Source of the DNA: Ancylostoma caninum
Lineage: Eukaryota > Nematoda > Chromadorea > Rhabditida > Ancylostomatidae
Assembly (NCBI GenBank): GCA_037903475.1
Contig: JBAJFG010000559.1
Location: forward strand, 124,001-188,000
Reading direction: 5' to 3'
Length of the DNA stretch: 64,000 nucleotides
Shown: one piece after another, positions 11,501 to 23,630 of the stretch
How positions within the stretch are numbered: the first letter of the stretch is position 1
How the letters are laid out: each line of letters begins with the position of its first letter
The notes under the pieces: model-generated
Database searches by the model: none
Told to the model about the DNA's origin: nothing
Seen by the model: the letters and a program-made list of their open reading frames with translations, nothing else
Program-made: the position numbers and the translations under genes

Positions 11501-13659
11501 CTCTAGGATTGAAAAGCCTGGAGTATAGGCGAATCCACGCGAATCCACAGTGACCTTTTTCTATGTTTCCAAATTTTGCGAAAGGAAATGGAACTTAGCT
11601 CGAACAAATATTGAATTGTTCGGCCTACTGGTGGACGTTCAAGCTGCTTCAACCTACATACACGAAAAATTGGGAAGAAGCATCTGCCGGTGGTTTTTAA
11701 CTCCTACTTTTCTAGAGTCGCACGATGGATTAGATTACTGCCAAACGAAGTGGTTTCCAGTTCTAATTCTGAAATCTTCAGGAGAAAATTAGCTAACAAT
11801 AAGTTGGATGTTCTACGAACTTTAAGAATCAATGATGTTTAGGCGTGCAGTGAGCTTCACAACTACGAGCTGAGGCACTTCTCTGTGTTCATCGTTGAGC
11901 CCAAACTTGTTGTTTTCATGTGACTCAAATTTTGTCAACAGCTGACTTTTTGACTTTTTAATTCGTTTCGTTCAGTTCCACTAACCTAGATGGCTGGTTT
12001 TTTTTAAATGTTGAACTGATCAGTTGGGCCTAACACGTTGAGAAATTTTGAGGCATGGATCAGGCGTTATTTCTTTGGCAGCAGCATGACTATCACCTAT
12101 TCTTTTTGAGGTTGGATTCTTGGCTGATGTTGTGCACTTTTCACTTCACTATCACCTGGTTTGTGGGCAGAAAGCTTGAAGGGAATAGTGCCCCCACTCG
12201 GCACATCAGATGAGCGGGGTTAACCAGAATACCGTTTGTCGAACTTCCGGTGCTGCTCCTATGACCCTTCTATGGATGAGGACATCTTGCTGGTTGATGT
12301 GAGTGTTGGTATAAAAGACTCTTCAGCTACTCTCAGCACTACCCTCGAAATTTTTTTCATCTACGAGTGTCTATGTGCTTCAGCGTCTGCCATTGCCTTC
12401 CAGAGTCCTTCCTACATTCATTAAAAAAAGCTGTTGCACTACAACTCACTTCAGCGGGCCTTATCCGTGTCTGCCGTTTCATGTTTGACTTTCTTTTAAA
12501 TGTTTGCCGTATTTTTAGTGATCACCTGTCTGTGGTATTTCCTTTTAGTTAGTTCTAGTGTCTTTCGTTTTGTTGAAATGCATGCGCGCCTTTGGCGTAA
12601 TAAATAAATAAATAAATAAATAAATAAATTTCTTCGTAACTTTATCTTTTGTGCAAGATTCTTTGGTTAGAACATAGGCAAAGAATCAATACCACCAACA
12701 CCCGACAACCACAACACCCAGCTGGTCTGCCGCATCGCGTAGGTTTTACTACGCTGTAGGCCAGACGAGCGGCATTCTGTGATGCAAGAGTGATTGACCG
12801 GCATTATATTTGTGGCATATATACACATTTCATATACCGGCTTAGCAAGCCTTTTACAATACGTGCCTGCGAGCTGTCCGTAGTGCTTAGAGATGCTTTC
12901 AGCAACTGCCTAACGATTTTTCAAAATGTACGCAGGAAGATTGTTAAATACATATCTCTTCCGAAAAGTTGCAGCGATGCTTTCTCTTTTGTCGTGATCT
13001 CAGGGAGCAACCATAATCATGTCTAATGATTACCTCCACTGGTCGCAGTTCCACTCATCCGATCCGTCCGAGCACTGCGGAATGCCATCACAAGTGTCGT
13101 ACCGTGCTATGCATTCTCCATTGCGGCATGCCCATTGCCATTGTCCTGGAATATCCTCGGCATTCTCCATAAGGAAACACATACGGATGGGTAGGACTTC
13201 GCGAAGTTGTACATTCGCTAGGTGATGCATTCGAGTTTTTGTTTTACTCAGTCAAAAGCATTTTTCCGATGCTATAATGCGTATGGAAACCTTGCACTTC
13301 ATAGTACAGATAGCAAGCAATCTTGCGGCGACCCAAAGTGCAGCGATTGGGTCGTGGCAAAGGCTGGGCTATCTACAGGGGGCGTCAATCAAAATCACTA
13401 CTCCAGCGGCCTGGAGCGCCGCAGCACCCACGTGGCGGAGCTGGATGCTGTGGATATCAGTGCTGCCTCGCCGACGCCACATGGGTGCGGCGGCACTCCA
13501 GGCCGCTGGAGTAGTGGTCGTGATTGACGTTCTCTGTAAGTGCTCTCCAGCTTGTAGCTGACTGTTCGTGTCTAAATGAGCGCTTGATAAACACTCAAGT
13601 GTATGCTCTCTGCAGATTCCGAACAGAAGTACCCCTACTAGACCGACGTGCACTAACAT
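8538..13659 (-). CDS. Single-pass membrane protein with one LDL-receptor class A domain
   Basis: Proposed exons, in transcript order: 13659-13563, 13217-13034, 9715-9659, 9504-9410, 9295-9153 and 8585-8538. They sum to 624 nt (207 residues). Exon 1 encodes a signal-peptide-like start (MLVHVGLVGVLLFGIC) and is the least certain. Exon 2 holds an LDLa module with CRNGEC, CDGIPQC and the calcium-binding signature SDGSDEWNC; its first cysteine is unusually far from the second. A short acidic and Thr/Ser-rich stalk (VTTQAPTTSTSAD) follows. The exon at 9153-9295 encodes a transmembrane helix (VFFTVAIFVVLAALIVMVI) and a basic stop-transfer RRRAR. The last exon adds an acidic tail, DSDEDDILISSMYS. This predicts a type I cell-surface protein binding a calcium-dependent ligand, but the family is not one I can name. 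The 3.3 kb intron 2 contains a LINE. The exon 3 acceptor (CTATGAG) is weak, but the phase fits. Confidence 0.68.
10480..12631 (+). mobile_element. Decayed non-LTR retrotransposon (LINE) with reverse transcriptase
   Basis: Reverse-transcriptase blocks appear in order across shifting frames. These are a finger region (EKIVKTKLSEWF, PPEQHGFQSG) at 10570-10690, the first catalytic aspartate in FFDLSKAFDMV (about 10755-10785), GVEQGGVLSPLLFLVF (about 10930-10977), and the FADD box (QMFADDVKIYF, 11026-11058). The thumb-side block KDLGVIVDSRFTFSPQI is near 11250-11300. Stops and frame breaks disable it. The 3' end is a tandem TAAA/AATA run at 12599-12630, typical of CR1/Jockey-like elements. The 5' boundary is uncertain and no endonuclease domain was seen, so it is probably 5'-truncated. 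It lies in antisense orientation within intron 2 of the LDLa gene. Confidence 0.85.
13374..13538. mobile_element. Palindromic TA-flanked MITE (165 bp)
   Basis: TA plus CAGGGGGCGTCAATCA at the left is mirrored by TGATTGACGTTCTCTG plus TA at the right. Nearly the whole element is a hairpin, with ACTCCAGCGGCCTGGAG-like blocks in both arms. It sits in proposed intron 1 of the LDLa gene, directly downstream of the candidate signal-peptide exon. Confidence 0.65.
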
Positions 13660-15880
13660 GTCTCATGAAGACCAGCCCGCGCTCATCACCATACCTTTTG
13701 TCACTGTACTCACAAGACCATGAGTATCACTTCTTAGCTCACATGGATTTTTTGGAGTGCACAGGGTAAAGATATTCGACCAGGTTTGGGCTCCTTCCAG
13801 GCATGTGGCATACTTCACATTGAGGGATGACGTCGCGATCGTTTCTCACCAACGCTCTTCGTGTAACTTCTGCGCTATCACGGTGTTCAAAGTAAATTGC
13901 GTGATAAGATATGAGAACTCGTAATATTTTGTTCCCAGCGCAGCATCGCTGTGAAAATGCATGAGAATGAGGGGGGAGATGTTACAAGTTGTAACACTTC
14001 ATCACAGAAGTCCCATTGAGTAGCGTGCTGGTGTTGGAGCAGTTTTACAAAAATGTGCGAGGGTGAATCGTCTCCACGACGTCGTCGTGGTGAGGTAGGC
14101 AATAGGTTTTAGCCTAGTTATTTATTCTGAGCCCAGGTAGTCCAAACACAATGTTATCTGTTTTGAACCTGCACAGAAGTGTTAGGCTGTCTTTGATTCT
14201 TTGCATAAGGTAGGAACAGCGATAAGTTTCAACACTGGCCGCCAAGAATCCTACTCTCTATTCATTGCTTTACCATGTACATACATATGTGTGCGTCTGT
14301 GCGCAAGAACCAACCATTGCCGTGAAAAACTATCTACATAATCGTGTTCCGCGTTATGTGCGAAAAGTTGCAAATTTTGATAGTTACGTCGATTGACAGG
14401 TGTTTCGGTCTACTTTTAGCAGCTATCCATGTTTGCAGTGATGATCCTACGAGGGAGGGTTGAAAAGTTTCCGGAATGACAGTGGAAACAAAACAACTTA
14501 AGTCCAGTTCTCAGGTTATTTTTTGCTCAATCCTGCTCAGCACCCCGGTTCCATCTCTTTTCTGCTTTTAATTCTTTCTCTGCGGAGGATTTCTTCGAAT
14601 TCCTCAGAACAACTTCATACGGCCAACAATAATTGGCCATTCGATCCGGATTTCTTTCTGGAAGGCTCTGGGCTCTGATGAAAGGCAGAGGCTTTAGCAA
14701 GCCAGTGCAAAAGGGCCAATGGTTGAAGGAGATATTTCACCTTTATTTTTCAATTTTGTGGCTAGCTTTGGCATTCGGATGTGTGGCCGTACCGTTGCGG
14801 AAATGTCGCGCTTTTTTTAAACCCATTACCCGCGTAATTTCAGTGAACTGCCATTCCTCCAGTTTCCAGAAATGTTCGTCATTATTATCTGGTAACCCCT
14901 TTTCTGACAGCTAGTGAAATGCCTCTGACAGAGCAAAAAGGAATACCAGTATTTTTCCACCACAGAGAAAAGTCCATTTCTTTTTTGGAACCAACTCTTG
15001 GGATCTGAACCACTGTTTTTACCATATTTCTGTGGGCATACTATTGTGCTGAACCTAAGCTGCATTTCCAGAAGAAGTTCCTTGCTTTGAAACTTTACTT
15101 CCCAAACGAGCACTTCAGAACTTTTCCTGTGGCCCACTTCGGAACGTGCTTTTGTTCGGAATTTAGCGAATGCGGCACACATCTTTCAGAATGATTTTTT
15201 GGAATCAATTTATCCTGTAAATATGAACGGTTCGCTCTCAAACAATGCTGAAAGACTCCTCAATTCTGCGCGCAATCATCCGCCTGTCTGCGAAATCCAT
15301 ATCGAGGAGTTTATCCAGGTTTACTGGTATGGCACCTTTTTTCGACGTCCTGCACACGGTCGTCGGTTTGCCCGTGTGCGGCGATCTTATTTGAGCTAGG
15401 AAGCTAAGGATGGGAAATGTAGGCGATGGGTCTCCAAAGTCAGTACATAGGAGGTATTTCGTTCACATGGGATCTTCCTCCTTATTTGGAAAAATTTGCT
15501 GACCGACCGAATTTCGCATTCACCACTAACTGAAGATAATCAAGATTGGCAGACTAGAATGACCAAAACCAGGCTCTTTTCCAGATCTAATTGATTCTTA
15601 TAGCGAATTCATATGAAGGATTTTTCTATGGAACGGCATATAAATAAATGGAAAACAGAATTTGCACTGCCTGATCGCAAGGGAACGTTCTATGGACATG
15701 AAGAGCAAATTTCGTGTGATGCACCATGTGCTTCACGTTGTCCACAATGTGTTAAACTGAATAAGATCGGTCCATGGGTATCAAATCATATGAAAGTTTA
15801 GAAACGGGATAGGATGGAGATTGCAGATGGAGAGCAAACACCGATGCTTCGCGCTTCACTGTGGAAAATGCTTGCAAACG
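13660..15880. other. Gene-poor intergenic DNA
   Basis: No phase-consistent exon chain or recognisable domain was found. ORFs up to about 118 codons occur on both strands (for example minus 14826-15182) but overlap each other and show no familiar motif. The LDLa-gene promoter should lie just right of 13659. Confidence 0.4.
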
Positions 15881-16115
15881 GTTTCTGCAATAGAAAAGTC
15901 AAAATGCCAAATGCTTCGAGCGAACGAACAACATAATGAAGTATGTCGATGTATATCCAATGAGGATGCTTCTGCCTTCCTACTGTTTTGTGTACTACAT
16001 TTCCATGTGAGCGCAAATGTAAGAAAATAGCATGATATACAAGGAGGGTCGCAACAAGCGCTTCCCTTTATAAACTCTGATATTTTGATTTTTCTGGCAC
16101 CGACTGAAGTTTCTT
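15881..16115. repeat. Dispersed direct repeat, copy 1
   Basis: This segment, starting GTTTCTGCAATAGAAAAGTC, is repeated with about 80-85% identity at 17097-17275. Shared landmarks are CGAACAACATAATGAAGTAT and AGTTTCTTCCAGCTG. It is non-coding, and the two copies are in the same orientation 1.2 kb apart. Confidence 0.6.
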
Positions 16116-17096
16116 CCAGCTGACCGTTGCAGCAGGACTGGCGCCACCACTACCTTTAACAACCTACGCTTATCTCTTGTCGACACTATAGTTCCTCAAC
16201 TGCCCACCCTCTCCTTTACATTTAAAAAAAATTCAGAAATACCGCTGTATTGAAACCATCACAGAAAAGACAGTCAATCCCAAACACAATTGGACAACTT
16301 CAACTTCCAACCCTCTGGGATGCGAAAATATTCCGTTGCCAATTGACGACTAAATGCTGCACTTACCCCAAAGAGCCCAAAAGGCAACTTGTTTATGCAA
16401 CGATGACAACCTGACCGCACAAATGACGTGTTCACGGCTCCCATTAACTGGCAAAGATTTCCTCGTTCACAAAAAGAAAGCAAACCCTTTACGCAAAAAT
16501 TTACACCGGATCAGCCCTACAAATGCAAGTGGTGGCGAAAAATTCAGCAGAAAGGTCAAGAATGCACAAAGGCGCAAGCTCCATCCAAGAAACTGAACTT
16601 TAGTGCTGTTACAGTAGTCTGACTGGAGCAACTTTGAGATTTGTCTGCAAATGCAACGAAGGAGAGATGTCTGCCAGCATCGAATGCTCGTCCATAATCA
16701 CATGGGAAAATGCACAAGACCGGATACTTGAATAGAGTAATCTTCCATCTGGACGTCATCAAAGTCAATCTCAGTTGCCACGCCTTCTGATTGGAAGGGA
16801 CGACAAATGTCACGGTCAAAGGAAGCCTACACTATGTGGACGACAAACTTGTCGTACTAGAACCGCTAGCAAAAAAAATCAGTGCGGGAATGTAGACAGT
16901 GGACACATCCTTCCTAATGGAAACAGTGAATGCCATAACCATATTGATGGGTACTCTTAAATGCCATATGTCGTAGAATTTGCACATCTGATAATTTTCC
17001 TTTTGTTTATAGTTGACTTCTCAAATCTGTCCATGTACTTCTCAAATACTTTTGCCTGGGAAGTAATACCACTATTTTTTTCTGTTGTAGTGAAAG

Positions 17097-17275
17097 TTTC
17101 TGCAATGTGTAGAATAGAAAAGTCAATATACCAAGTGCTTCGAGCAAATGAACAACATAATGAAGTATGTCGTTGTATATTTAAGGAGGATGCTTTTCTT
17201 CCTAATGTATTTGTGGATCATATTTGAGTGCGATCGCTCACATTTTGCTTTTCTCGGGATCAAATAAAGTTTCTT
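17097..17275. repeat. Dispersed direct repeat, copy 2
   Basis: It is the second copy of the repeat at 15881-16115, shortened internally. The pair could be terminal repeats of a decayed element of about 1.4 kb or a simple duplication. The 16270-16960 interval between them gives short ORFs without a recognisable domain. Confidence 0.6.
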
Positions 17276-17945
17276 CCAGCTGCTTCGTTCATACAACACC
17301 AACAAATTGGTAGAAAACAGTGTAGCGATGCGGAGGCACTCGATGGGAGGAAAAGATATCAGCAACCTAGACCACTGTGATGAGACAGGTCCGTCTGAGT
17401 AGGGAAGAGGTGGAAATACTGAGAAACAGCCCCAGCTGGAAATGAGAGGTGCAACTGCGCTCAGCGACACGAAAGACATAATCGGAGAGACCCATCCACT
17501 GTTGAGCGGTAGTCGGAGCTTACCAGTGGAGAAGATGATAAAACGGGCTTACTGGCGGTGAAGAAGACGTTAACCCTCCGTTGGTGACTAAAATGCAAAG
17601 AAGAGGATCCATCACAGTGAGAGGTGTACGCCGGCGCTTGGCGTCATACGACGTTCCACAACTGTGTGATGGAATTGGTTCAGTTGGTCAGAACGAGGAT
17701 GTGGGTAGATGGGAGAACTAATTGGTGAAATGTGCGCCACTACATATTGAGGTACATAGAGTCAGTCTTTAGCCAGACGATCGGACTGATGCTAATGATT
17801 TCAATAAGTTTGCGGATTCGATTTTCTAAAGACAACGTCCACAACAGAACAGTTTTTGAGTTAATTTCCATGTTCGCTCATCTTTAAACCTGGGCATCTT
17901 TTGATAGTTTGATAAGTTTTGTTGTTTGCCACTCCAGGTTGGAAT

Positions 17946-18570
17946 AGTGGAATAATTTATTTATTTCGACCTTACGTCTCGGCGAAACCGTCTTCTTCAG
18001 AGGTCTGGAAGTGGCTCGAGTGATTTCTACTTGTGCTGTATACGACCAAACGTCTTATCTTGCTTTGCCAGTTCTCGCATTGTCTCGGGCAAGGTACAAT
18101 GAGACCACTCAAGATCGAGGTCGGACCCACCAGTTCCACCCTTTGCGGAATTGTCCACACTTGGTCGTGATCGTTGCATCGGACAACTGGTTGGTACTCA
18201 ACATCCGGATCAAATTTGATCTACATTCGATAGCCCATATACGATAGGAAAGGAAGAAGATCGCTTGTTAATGATAGATATTCACTTTTATTGTTCATCC
18301 CCGGATTTCTGGTAAAGATCCAGGCTGCTTCCAACGCCTTCCTAGCCGAAATGCCGTCTCCTTGCGCCAGTATCTCGCACTTGATATCAAAATCGTTGCC
18401 CCCATGCGCTTCAACCTTATGGCGCCCTAACGGTGATGTCATGTTCCCTCGTTTCTTGGTGGTCATATGTTCCCTGATGCGCACGCTCAATGCCCTTTCG
18501 GCTTACCTATGTAGAGATCGTGGCAAGCTAAGCATTCCAGTAGGTTCTCGGACCACATCTTTATCAGCAT
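17946..18570 (-). mobile_element. Penelope-like element remnant (GIY-YIG endonuclease end)
   Basis: On the minus strand the 18221-18490 ORF has the pattern of the GIY-YIG module found at the C-terminus of Penelope-like retroelements. ALSVRIREHM is followed by LGRHKVEAHGGNDFDIKCEI and then ARKALEAAWIFTRNPGMN. A short CHDLYIG match lies just upstream in another frame, so the module is frameshifted. The downstream segment ending in AAATAAATAAATT at 17950 would be the 3' tail. The upstream reverse transcriptase was not identified. Confidence 0.6.
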
Positions 18571-19270
18571 TGTTTCAATGTGTTTTACTCAATTCATATG
18601 GAAATACTGCAAAATATCCCAAAAGTAAAGGTCATTAGTTGATAATAAGAGCGCGGCTCACCGGTGAGCCACGCGGTCGTCTATGGGTTTTCTGTGCGCT
18701 TTTTGATACAGAAGACTGTCAAGTAGGCTGCCATGTTTTTTGAAGGCTTGTTTTTTTTTTGCATGGAGAATGGTTCTCAAGGCTCTGATGCAACAGCATC
18801 AGTTTCAGCGGGAAATTCGGCTCTGGTCGACGTTTTGAGCTTGGTTGGCAGGCTTTGCTGCACTGCAAAGTGCTTGAGACGAACAAGAAGTTGGAAAACA
18901 ACTCCGGCATGGCCCAGGTGCACCAACCAAATACGGTTTGTGAACAAAGAGGATACGATTGATAAGGCGAAGGTATCCTGCTCCACGTCCAACTAGGTCT
19001 CATACTGTAAACATTGTAAAATCCGATATTTGAAGACAGGGGCCATCTCATTCTCGTGGTTGAGCTAATAGTGGATTCTCCATCGCCTCCACACGCTGAT
19101 TCCAGCGGTGTACATAAATTGCCTCAAAACGGTCTTTAAACCCGTTTTCCGGGACGTGGTCTGTAACAGTTTGCTGAGACGAATTGACATGCGAAGCCGT
19201 TGGTCTTATCGACTGAACATGTCAAGACTCGTTAGCCAACGCTGCAGCCGTGGCGGGTAGCCAGCACAGC
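18571..19270. other. Intergenic DNA, possibly more of the Penelope-like remnant
   Basis: Overlapping ORFs of 70-110 codons occur on both strands, but no catalytic motif of a reverse transcriptase could be read. It may be frameshift-riddled retroelement sequence. Confidence 0.3.
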
Positions 19271-19487
19271 TTAGGCTGCCCGCAGAGTTCTGGGACGCGC
19301 TTGCGCTCGTCTTGGTATTTGTGGCTAGCCTAAGGGCATTGATCCTGTCTATCGGCGATCTACCAACCGCATCTACCAATGCGCGATGGCAAGGTCGAAT
19401 TCTGTCGAGCGTTCACAGGCTTCCCTCAGGCTAGCCACAAACGCCAAGACGCGCGAAGTACGTTCCAGAACTCTGCGGGCAGCCTTG
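19271..19487. mobile_element. PIF/Harbinger-like MITE (short copy)
   Basis: TTA plus GGCTGCCCGCAGAGTTC at the left and CTCTGCGGGCAGCC plus TTG at the right form the same terminal repeat as the 6022-6385 element. Inner inverted blocks (TTTGTGGCTAGCCT and AGGCTAGCCACAAA) extend the hairpin. Confidence 0.6.
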
Positions 19488-20365
19488 GAGCGATCCGCCT
19501 CCAGGCTTCGAGATGTAGCCAGTTCGATCCTTCCAAAAACGGGGTTTCCGTCGACTTTGAGATTGTTGAAGTACATTACTGGGACCAACATGGCGAGAAG
19601 GTCTAGGATATGTCTATACCTCCAGCAGGCGCTATGAGGTGAAGCCCTGCCTTTAAAGGACGGATGGCAATTTGTTCAGCATCCTCCGCACTTTGCTGAC
19701 TTTCTGCAAAAAGAATGTCACCTTTTCATTCTGTCTGAACTAATGCTTCTATGCTTCCACGAAACGGGTTTTTTATCGCTTGGATTTTAAACTGCAATAC
19801 GTGGAATTCGAGGAAAATTCAGTTTTTCAGAAGATGAGAAATATTCTTGTAGAGTAGAAAGGTGCTTACACTAGATTGCCAAACATTGTACATATTGGAG
19901 GAAAAATTAGCAATAAAAAAATGCGGGAGGCAATTTTTGGCCACTTCAATATATTCTGAGGAAGCATTTTCGTCCACTTAGTCGTATCTGGCTATCCCTA
20001 TCATATCGAGTATGTAAAGATCTTGCGTTAATATCTTTGAAGAAAGAAAGGATGAGAGACTCTTTTCTAAGGACATTGCCGTCGCTGTGGGTTTTGATGG
20101 ATGGGAGGTAGATCGTTAAAGCAGTTTAATCACCCAAGGAGGTTCTGCGACATTTTTCATCCATGACCCAACATTGGCTTATTGTTAGAATAATCAGGAA
20201 AAGGCTTTTAGATACTTTTTAGTCCTGAAACATGACTTTTTTCTCCGCTCAAAGCGTTACAATGAATGTTTTTACATGGATACCGTCAAACGTACTAAAA
20301 ATAAGCCTCAACAACGGTCCCAAATGGCAAGACTCCTAATAGCATACATGCGCTAGGTCGATATA

Positions 20366-20902
20366 TTGGGTTGGACAATAAATTCGTGCGGTTTTTTTTT
20401 CATGTTGGTTTTTTTTACCTCGAATCAAGCTTTGTTCGACTGCCTATCAGTAACTATTTCGTAGCTTTTGGTTTACTCTTTACAAATATTGTAGCCGGTT
20501 TCCTCAGTTCCCGCCACACTTCATTTTCTATCGCCTGAGGGGTGTAGCTCCAGTTCAGCGGCACGACAATCTCCGACAGCACCTACTGTTCCATTTCTAC
20601 CGTAGGGCAGATGCAGCTCAACAGGCAACATATATCAACGACATCTAGAGAGGAGCAAACACTTCTGAAAGGACGGTGAGGGAATGGATTATCGCCACAG
20701 AGAAGCTAATTTTAGCCTGGAGGATGTACCTTCCCTGAATATAGAGTTTTAGGAACAACGAGACGTCTAGGTTTTGCTCTAGATGTAAAGGAAAACCAGT
20801 GAGAATGTTTAGTCTCAGCAACATCTAAGTTCAACTAATTCAGTACGCAAAAAAAAAACATTCAGCGCCCCTGAAAAACCACACGAACTTATTGCCCAAC
20901 TC
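20366..20902. mobile_element. Mariner-type non-autonomous element
   Basis: The left end GGTTGGACAATAAATTCGTG and the right end CACACGAACTTATTGCCCAA are inverted repeats of the GGTTG...CATAAGTTCGTGCGG type seen in many mariners. TA lies directly before the left end. At about 537 bp it is far shorter than an autonomous mariner (about 1.3 kb) and has no intact transposase. Confidence 0.6.
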
Positions 20903-23630
20903 ATTAGAATGGTTCGGTGCTCTTCCGATTTATCTTCAACTACTGGGTCCTGGAAGTGAGAGCACAGGGCAGCAAATTATTTTTCTCCGATCCGATTTCT
21001 TTTTTGTTGAAAGAAAAGTGATAGGGGTAGAGGCCGCTTTCATAATGTATATGTTGGTTTTACAAAAGAAAATTCTACGAAAAAAGTGACGTTTTCGCAT
21101 AAGATTCAGCTAATTTAGCCTGAATATGAGGTTGTACATCCAAGCATTGAGTAATGACAGACAATTTCTCACCTCCCCTCCCCCTATCCAATTGCAAAAT
21201 GCTCTTTGGATGGGTGATTAATGCAATAGTCGAAAACATTGAATTATGTGAGCTAAGCAGAAAATGAAAACGGGAGAAACGCTGGCGCACCTGGACATTG
21301 AGGCAAAATTTCCTTTCGAGGCAGCTCGTCCAGGTTGGACTGAGCTCCCATCGAGCTCTCGATCTGAAAATTTTGTCAACTATATGTTGTCCAGTACATA
21401 ATTGTCGAATGCACGACGATTCAATTAATCGCAAGGGTCCATTTCGCTGATAATTTGACCTAATTCACTCGATCATTTTGACTGATAATTTATAGACCCA
21501 CCCAAAAAGTTAGAAATTCCAAAAAAGGTGTAAGTTCTTCTATCCTGTCCGTAACGGTTGTGAGACTATGTTTTTCTGGGTATTCCAGTCTTCTACTTAT
21601 CCGAAACTGAATATTAAAATAGCCAAATAGATTAAAGATTTCCAATACGTTATTTGATCAATACACCATATACCAGGCATTTTCGAAGAATTTACATGCA
21701 ATGTTTTCGTGCAACGGTTGCGAAACGATGTAACAATTGACCAGCACTTCACATCATAAAAATTGCCAGATTTTCATTTTGTTCCTTTTTTTATATTGGA
21801 AGATATATGCAGTGAACTTCCCGAAAAGTACCACAGTCTGCTCCGCAAGGCAAAAATGTGCGTCCCTCTAGCTGAAGGTATAGAAAAACAAATCCGTAAG
21901 GAGCAGCTACGGATCCAACCAAAAAAAAAACATGGCAAGGACTCACCTGTGCTGCCAGGAAGTCGAGTAATTCGAGGAAAATGCTGGCGAAAAGCAGCAT
22001 CGGTGCTTTATGAGGTCATTCGCCGACTATGGAAGCAGTCCGACCGCCGCGACCGACGATCGATAAGCGAGAGCTCTGAGCCCCCAGGCACCGTCTGGAG
22101 CCAGCAGATGTTCCACGGCCACGACGGAGACTCTGCTGTGCTCCTCCTGTGGCTGCATGATTTCAGTGAGGTGTGAAGACGGTCGGTGGACGGGTACGAA
22201 TTCTACGTTGATGCCGTTTCGTAAGGGCTTTTGAAGTGCACGTAGAAGCCAGGTGAAAAAGTCCAATTAGCCGGAATCCTGCAACTGACAGCAATGTCAA
22301 TATTGGGATGGCAATCTAAAGAATATTAAGGGGATGGCAATTTAAAGGTGATGCCTATGAAAGTATACATAACTGAATGACTGGATGTTTAAAAGCATGA
22401 GTAATAGTCTGGATAGTTCTGCCAGGTTCCACTGCCAAAGGCATCAGTATTCCCTATACAGTGTGCTAAAAATAATTACCGTTTAAACTCTAATAACTCA
22501 CACACACACAGCGATGAACACTAACTTTTAGAGGTCGTGGACAGCTGGTTCCAGAATACTGTTTACATTAGTAGATTGTTTGAAACGATTGCATTTGGTG
22601 CTGTAAAAATAGTATACTTAGGACCGAATAAAAGTCGTATAGTTTTGTTACTCCAGTTATCAAGTTAGGAAACAATCTAAACATCCACATATGCGAGATT
22701 GAGATAGCTTTGAAGCTGTTCTTCTCTTTCCTACAGCGTTGTATTAGTCTCTTTTAGTCTTTTATGTTAGAATATTAGAATTTTCCATTTATTCGAAAAA
22801 TGCGATATTCAAAAGCAGAAATATTCGATACCGAGTAAACGAAAAATTCGAATGTTCTAACATTGGGGATAAATAGACTGCTGAATGAGAAATTGAAGAA
22901 GAGATTTAGGGTTTCCTCATTCTCGAATATTTGGATGTTTGAATTGTTTCCTAAGTTATTAATATAGGTAACAAAATCACTCGGAACCATTGCGGACGTG
23001 CATGCGCTCGCTCGCTACGAAGAGTTCATGCTCATGAGAAGATAAGATGGGAGAGTTGGATTCTCGCTGTCTTGAGAGATGCAACTGTGGCTGTCCGTAC
23101 TTCCCATTAAGGCGTGAGTTCATTTCTGAATGAAAGGTTCACTAGGATGTGGGTTACCCTCTGAGGAAGTGCACAATAAGGCGAAAAAAAAAACGCATTA
23201 ATTGTGCAGCAACCTAGTACGAAACAGGTTAAATCTATTCCCTCCTAACCTTTGGATGAGTTCTGGCTAGACAAAAGACTGCCTTTGTTTGCATGTACTC
23301 TCTTCTCAGAAATTCACATTAGTTTTTGCACACTGTTTTTCATGGGATTTTTCCGAGAAAAAATACAGAAGTCTAAACCCACATCTTCTGTGTGTTCAAT
23401 AAAAGCGCCAGTGATCATTTGAGAGAGAACAGAGCTTTCATTGGAGATAATCATAGCATACGTTGCGAACTCGAATTTGACAGTTAAACGCACAATTTCG
23501 AGTATAGGTTGAGTTCTCGAAACATCACTGATACCTAACAGCATCGAAACTGGAACCACCCAAGTGATTATGGTTGGGCAGTTGGGCTCCTTGTGATCTA
23601 TCCGTTTGGTCTTTTTACCCTATCAAGGTG
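20903..23630. other. Gene-poor intergenic DNA
   Basis: An open stretch of 137 codons on the plus strand (21763-22176) and ORFs opposite it show no recognisable motif or convincing splice partners. A CA dinucleotide run lies at 22499-22510. Confidence 0.35.

Noticed and set aside
16274..16483. Minus-strand LPFGLFGVSAAF, resembling an LTR-retrotransposon RT block
   Set aside because: A single short match; no FADD or YxDD box, protease, RNase H or integrase motif is nearby in any frame.
21763..22176. 137-codon plus-strand ORF
   Set aside because: No known motif and no partner exons; the opposite strand is equally open.
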